A stretch of DNA of 25,100 nucleotides, taken from assembly GCA_937897615.1 (NCBI GenBank), contig CALCNO010000064.1, positions 1 to 25,100 on the forward strand, given 5' to 3'. The notes under the pieces are model-generated. The model ran no database searches. It was not told the DNA's origin and was given only the letters and a program-made list of their open reading frames with translations. This document shows positions 21,248 to 25,100 of the stretch, one piece after another. Each line of letters begins with the position of its first letter. The stretch's first letter is position 1. Source of the stretch: an uncultured Anaerolineaceae bacterium (GTDB lineage: Bacteria; Chloroflexota; Anaerolineae; Anaerolineales; Anaerolineaceae). The position numbers and the translations under genes were made by a program.

Positions 21248-22552
21248 ATGAACGCCGTCGATATTATTATCAAAAAGCGCGACCACCAGGAATTAACTTC
21301 TGAAGAGATCACCTTTTTTATCAGGGGCTTGACTTCAGGTGCCATTCCTGATTACCAGGTGGCTGCCTGGGCAATGGCCGTGCTGCTCAATGGCATGACC
21401 GACCGCGAAACCACTGACCTGACCCTGGCGATGGCTCATTCCGGTGAAATCCTTGATCTCTCTCACGTGGTTCCGATTGAAGTGGACAAGCACTCCACGG
21501 GCGGGGTGGGGGATAAAACCACTCTGGTGGTGGAACCGCTGGTGGCTGCCTGCGGCCTGCCGGTGGGCAAGATGTCTGGCCGCGGCCTGGGCTTTAGCGG
21601 TGGCACACTGGACAAGATGGAATCCATCCCGGGGTTTCGTACGGCGCTTTCACAGGATGAGTTCGTCGAACTTTTAAAAACAAAAGGGCTGGTGTTAGCA
21701 GGACAAAGCGGCGACCTGGCCCCTGCGGATGGCAAGTTGTATTCCCTGCGTGATGTGACCGGCACGGTGCAGTCGATCCCTCTGATTGCTTCCAGCGTGA
21801 TGAGCAAGAAGATCGCTGGCGGTGCCCAGGCGATCGTGCTGGATGTGAAAGTGGGCTACGGCGCTTTTATGAAGAACCTGGAAGAAGCGCGCCAGCTTTC
21901 TCGCCTGATGGTGGCGATTGGCAAGTTGAGTGGACGAAAAGTGGTAGCACTCCTTTCGGATATGAACCAGCCTCTTGGAAAGGCTGTTGGCAATGCGCTT
22001 GAGGTGAAAGAAGCTATTGATACATTGAGTGGAAAAGGTCCCGCTGACTTTCAGGAGCACTGTCTCACAGTCGGCGCGCACATGCTGGTGGTCGGCCAGA
22101 AAGCCGGCTCTATCGAAGAAGGCCGTAAGTTAGTCATCAATGCACTGGAAACCGGGCAGGGCCTGGCCAAACTGGCGCAGTTGACCGAAAACCAGGGGGG
22201 GGATGCATCTTACATCCACCATCCTGAAAAGTTCAAACTGGCGCCGGTGATCATGGACGTTCCCTCTCCACGTGCTGGCTATCTGTCCGAGATCAATGCC
22301 CAGGAGATCGGCGAGGCTTCAGTGGAAATGGGGGCCGGCCGGGTCAAAAAGGAAGACGCTATTGATCATTCTGTGGGGATGATTGTGCATCACAAGGTCG
22401 GCGATCATGTGGCGCAGGGAGTGCCACTCTTCACCTTGCACGCAAAGGACGAGGCTTCAATGGAGCGGGCACGGCAGCGTGCTCTGGCGGCCTGCAAATT
22501 CTCCGACCAGTCCTGCGCCCCCTTGCCGCTTTTCTACGAGGTGATTGAGTAA
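21248..22552 (+). CDS. pdp: Pyrimidine-nucleoside (thymidine) phosphorylase
   Basis: 434 residues, full length for class II nucleoside phosphorylases. VDKHSTGGVGDKTTL (79-93) is the phosphate-binding region with the catalytic His82. The family signature SGRGLGFSGGTLDKMESIPG spans 110-129. The C-terminal alpha/beta domain contains VEMGAGRVKKEDAIDHSVGM and an HHKVGDHV lipoyl-like turn. The enzyme splits thymidine, deoxyuridine or uridine with phosphate to give base and (deoxy)ribose-1-phosphate; which nucleosides it uses cannot be read here. In the signature, Phe-Ser replaces the His-Thr found in many Bacillus-type sequences. GGAG lies five bases before ATG 21248, so this start is preferred to the open frame beginning at 21212. 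A T-box promoter follows directly after the stop. Confidence 0.93.
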   Translation: MNAVDIIIKKRDHQELTSEEITFFIRGLTSGAIPDYQVAAWAMAVLLNGMTDRETTDLTLAMAHSGEILDLSHVVPIEVDKHSTGGVGDKTTLVVEPLVAACGLPVGKMSGRGLGFSGGTLDKMESIPGFRTALSQDEFVELLKTKGLVLAGQSGDLAPADGKLYSLRDVTGTVQSIPLIASSVMSKKIAGGAQAIVLDVKVGYGAFMKNLEEARQLSRLMVAIGKLSGRKVVALLSDMNQPLGKAVGNALEVKEAIDTLSGKGPADFQEHCLTVGAHMLVVGQKAGSIEEGRKLVINALETGQGLAKLAQLTENQGGDASYIHHPEKFKLAPVIMDVPSPRAGYLSEINAQEIGEASVEMGAGRVKKEDAIDHSVGMIVHHKVGDHVAQGVPLFTLHAKDEASMERARQRALAACKFSDQSCAPLPLFYEVIE

Positions 22553-22554
22553 AA

Positions 22555-22583
22555 TTGATTTTCCCGCCGGTTTGTGGGATAAT
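22555..22583 (+). promoter_or_regulatory. Promoter of the ileS T-box transcript
   Basis: TTGATT (22555-22560), 17-base spacer, GATAAT (22578-22583). It lies just after the pdp stop and gives a start near 22590, immediately upstream of the T-box stem I. Confidence 0.75.
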
Positions 22584-22589
22584 GGACTT

Positions 22590-22858
22590 GTAAAAGCGTT
22601 GATGGAAACGAGTACGCTGGTTTGATTCTTTCAGCGAACCCGGGCAAGTGAGAGCCGGGCAGAGGATGCCAGCCGAAAATCCTTCCGGAGCTGCGACCTG
22701 AACGCAGGAAACTGCCAGTAAGGAAGCCGACCCTTCGATCGTTACCTTGAAGCAGGTCTATCCTTTTGGATGCACCTGGCCAAGTGCTCACTCATATGAG
22801 AAGCAGGGTGGTACCGCGGATTTATTCCGCCCCTGGTAAAGGGGCGGTTTTATTTTTT
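22590..22858 (+). promoter_or_regulatory. T-box riboswitch, isoleucine specifier (AUC)
   Basis: This leader fills the 317-bp gap between pdp and ileS. Stem I has the GA-rich kink region and AGTA of the specifier-loop 5' side (22611-22614), the distal hairpin CGGGCAAGTGAGAGCCGG (starting at 22641), and the 3' side of the specifier loop GAAAATCC (22675-22682). The specifier codon ATC (22679-22681) matches tRNA-Ile. GGAGC closes the stem. The invariant T-box AGGGTGGTACCGCGG (22805-22819) presents TGGT, which can pair with tRNA ending ACCA (A73). AGGG and GCGG can pair with CCGC-CCCT (22827-22834) to form the antiterminator, competing with the downstream terminator. Uncharged tRNA-Ile should therefore raise ileS transcription. 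Confidence 0.96.
22827..22858 (+). terminator. T-box-controlled intrinsic terminator
   Basis: CCGCCCCT (22827-22834) pairs with AGGGGCGG (22840-22847) over a GGTAA loop, followed by TTTTATTTTTT. The left arm is shared with the antiterminator, giving the on/off switch for ileS. Confidence 0.95.
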
Positions 22859-22869
22859 ATGGAGGTTGA

Positions 22870-25100
22870 ATGTTTAAACCTGTCTCGCCAAAACTGAACG
22901 TGATTGAAATGGAAGAGAAGATCCTGCGCCATTGGCAGTGGCATGATATTTTCCATAAAAGTATGGAGCAAAGGGAAGATGGTAAGGAATACATTTTCTT
23001 TGAAGGCCCCCCCACCGCCAACGGCAGACCGGGCGTGCATCATGTACTGGCCCGGGCGTTCAAGGATATCTTCCCACGCTATAAGACGATGCAGGGTTAC
23101 CATGTTGCGCGCCGTGGCGGCTGGGATACGCACGGCCTGCCCGTGGAAATCGAGGTGGAAAAGAAACTGGGCTTTACCGGTAAGAAGCAGATCGAGAGCT
23201 ATGGCATCGGCAAGTTCAATGAACTGTGCCGTGAATCGGCTTTTACCTACATTCAGGATTGGGAGAAGCTCACTGATCGTATTGGCTACTGGGTGGACCT
23301 CAAGGAAGCTTACGTTACGTTCAAGAACGAGTATATCGAGAGCGTGTGGTGGGTGCTCAAGAATTTCTGGGAGCGCAATCTGCTTTATCAGGGCTACAAA
23401 GTGGTTCCTTACTGCCCGCGCTGTGGCACGCCCCTTTCCGATCACGAGGTGGCCCAGGGTTACCGCGAAACCAGCGACCCCTCAGTTTTTGTGCGCATGC
23501 CGCTGGTGGATGAACCCGGCACTTCGCTACTGGTGTGGACGACTACCCCCTGGACGCTGCCGGCCAATGTGGCGGTGGCTGTGGGCGCAGAGATCGAATA
23601 CGTCAAGATCACGCATAGTTTACCCGAGGGCGGCAGCGAGAAGTTGATCCTTGCCGAAAACCTGCTGCCGAAGCTTTTTGCCGAGGGAAGTTACACTGTT
23701 TTGGAGCACTTCAAGGGGAAACACCTCAAGGGCAAAAAATACAGCCCGCTATTCACTTTTTTGCCGACCACTAAACCGGCGCATTTTGTGGTGTTGGGTA
23801 CGTTTGTGACCACCGAAGATGGTTCTGGGTTGGTGCACATTGCACCTGCCTTTGGTGCAGATGACATGCAGGTGGCAATCGATTTTGACCTGCCGATCCT
23901 CTCCACTGTTGCGGAGGACGGCACTTTTATTTCGGATGTGCAGCCCTGGGCGGGAAAGTTTGTCAAAGACGCTGACCCGTACATCATCCGCGATCTGGCG
24001 GACCGTGGTTTGCTTTTCAAGAAGGAAGAGTACCTCCATACCTATCCGTTCTGTTGGCGCTGCGATACGCCGTTGTTGTACTATGCACGCCCGACCTGGT
24101 ACATCCGCACCAGCCAGTTCAAAGATCGCATGGTGGAATTAAACAACCAGATCAACTGGTATCCGGGGCACATCCGCTCTGGCAGGTTTGGCAATTGGCT
24201 TTCCAATAATATTGACTGGGCACTGGGGCGTGAGCGCTACTGGGGAACCCCGTTGCCGGTCTGGGAGTGCGAGTCTTGCCATAACCAACTTTGCGTTGGC
24301 TCGGTGCAGGAATTGTCCGAGCGCGCGGGTTATGACGTCTCCAACTCTGACCTGCACCGCCCGCATGTGGATGAGATCAGGCTCAAATGCCCGGAATGCG
24401 GTGGGCGCATGAAGCGCGTGCCTGAATTGATCGATGTCTGGTTCGATTCCGGCTCAATGCCTTTTGGCCAGTGGCATTATCCCTTTGAGCACCAGGAGGA
24501 ATTCAAGCAACACTTTCCGGCGGATTACATTTGCGAGGCAGTGGATCAGACCCGCGGCTGGTTCTATTCGCTGCATGCCATTAGCACACTTTTGTTTGAT
24601 ACCAATAGTTTCAAGAACGTGATTTGCCTTGGCCTAATCCTGGACGCTGATGGCCAGAAAATGTCCAAGACGCGCGGCAACGTGGTGCTGCCCTGGGATG
24701 TGATCAACAAACATGGGGCCGACGCTCTGCGCTGGTATCTCTACACGGCCAGCCCTCCGGGGCAGGAGCGCCGTTTCTCCACTGATCTGGTGGGGGAGGT
24801 GGTGCGCAACTTTACCCTCACATTGTGGAATACTTATTCCTTCTTTGTCACTTATGCCAATCTGGATGGCTGGCAGTTCAAACCCGATATGCAGGTGGAG
24901 TACAGCCCCCTGGACAAGTGGCTGCGTTCTTCATTGCACGCGCTGGTGCGTGATGTGACTTATGCTATGGAAACCTATGATGTTTTGGGCGCAACCCGGC
25001 CAATTGAGCAGTTTGTGGATAACCTCTCCAATTGGTACCTGCGCCGTTCACGGCGCCGCTTCTGGAAGAGCGGATCGGATAGTGACAAACAGGCAGCTTA
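22870..25100 (+). CDS. ileS: Isoleucyl-tRNA synthetase, type 2 (partial, runs off the right edge)
   Basis: About 743 residues are visible of a protein usually near 1,030-1,090 long; the frame has no stop up to 25100. It is the eukaryote-like IleRS2: GWDTHGLPVEIEVEKKLG and ESYGIGKFNELCRESAF are typical of that type. The HIGH site reads GVHH (residues 55-58, after GPPTANGRP) instead of HxGH. KMSKT (597-601) is intact. The editing domain is present (LVWTTTPWTLPANVAVAV and GSGLVHIAPAFGADD). Zinc-type cysteine pairs are seen in CPRCG and CWRC. It charges tRNA-Ile. Type 2 enzymes are intrinsically resistant to mupirocin, and the GxHH variant strongly so in published work. GGAGG lies four bases before the ATG. 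T-box-controlled. Confidence 0.97.
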   Translation, partial: MFKPVSPKLNVIEMEEKILRHWQWHDIFHKSMEQREDGKEYIFFEGPPTANGRPGVHHVLARAFKDIFPRYKTMQGYHVARRGGWDTHGLPVEIEVEKKLGFTGKKQIESYGIGKFNELCRESAFTYIQDWEKLTDRIGYWVDLKEAYVTFKNEYIESVWWVLKNFWERNLLYQGYKVVPYCPRCGTPLSDHEVAQGYRETSDPSVFVRMPLVDEPGTSLLVWTTTPWTLPANVAVAVGAEIEYVKITHSLPEGGSEKLILAENLLPKLFAEGSYTVLEHFKGKHLKGKKYSPLFTFLPTTKPAHFVVLGTFVTTEDGSGLVHIAPAFGADDMQVAIDFDLPILSTVAEDGTFISDVQPWAGKFVKDADPYIIRDLADRGLLFKKEEYLHTYPFCWRCDTPLLYYARPTWYIRTSQFKDRMVELNNQINWYPGHIRSGRFGNWLSNNIDWALGRERYWGTPLPVWECESCHNQLCVGSVQELSERAGYDVSNSDLHRPHVDEIRLKCPECGGRMKRVPELIDVWFDSGSMPFGQWHYPFEHQEEFKQHFPADYICEAVDQTRGWFYSLHAISTLLFDTNSFKNVICLGLILDADGQKMSKTRGNVVLPWDVINKHGADALRWYLYTASPPGQERRFSTDLVGEVVRNFTLTLWNTYSFFVTYANLDGWQFKPDMQVEYSPLDKWLRSSLHALVRDVTYAMETYDVLGATRPIEQFVDNLSNWYLRRSRRRFWKSGSDSDKQAA

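Noticed and set aside
22822..23445. Minus-strand open frame of 207 codons covering the T-box terminator and the start of ileS
   Set aside because: It is antisense to a conserved riboswitch and synthetase, and its product has no recognisable family features.

Overview
This 25.1 kb window looks like ordinary chromosomal DNA from a member of the Chloroflexota, most likely of the Anaerolineae type. That assignment is an inference from gene content: a type 2 isoleucyl-tRNA synthetase under a T-box, a DDN-type (F420 family) flavin/deazaflavin protein, a KimA-like permease beside two RCK proteins, and a PQQ-propeller lipoprotein beside yidC. No rRNA or tRNA gene, insertion sequence, CRISPR array or prophage is visible. 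Coding density is high and the genes fall into compact operons.

Left part (1-7,450). A Gmad2-type domain tail runs in from the left edge, followed by a tail-anchored DDN-family protein on the plus strand. Converging on it are minus-strand genes: a ComM/YifB-type AAA ATPase with its own apparently leaderless promoter, and upstream of it a tight five-gene operon read from 7409 down to 2401 (RlmI/K-like rRNA methyltransferase, GNAT-type protein, GPH sugar:cation symporter, small SAM methyltransferase, DUF1028 Ntn-hydrolase-like protein).

Middle part (7,460-17,544). A PatB/MalY-type C-S lyase and a cold-shock protein converge on a shared bidirectional terminator. The cold-shock promoter lies back to back with that of a membrane-anchored TPR protein. 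A lipoprotein, the tRNA methylthiotransferase mtaB and a GH13 alpha-glucosidase follow, the last two overlapping by 8 bp. Next comes a potassium-transport-like operon: a KimA-like APC permease and two single-unit TrkA/RCK proteins.

Right part (17,545-25,100). A near-consensus promoter starts the operon rpmH - rnpA - yidD - PQQ-propeller lipoprotein - yidC - khpB/jag, closed by a hairpin terminator. It couples ribosomal protein L34, RNase P protein and membrane-protein insertion. dnaA, often next to rpmH, is not present. Pyrimidine-nucleoside phosphorylase follows, then a complete T-box leader with an AUC (Ile) specifier controlling ileS, which runs off the right edge. The IleRS carries a GVHH form of the HIGH motif, a variant linked to strong mupirocin resistance in type 2 IleRS.

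I did not find a convincing new defence or mobile system. The most notable items are the altered IleRS signature under its T-box, the series of leaderless or near-leaderless promoters, the KimA-like/RCK operon, and the propeller lipoprotein inside the yidC operon.
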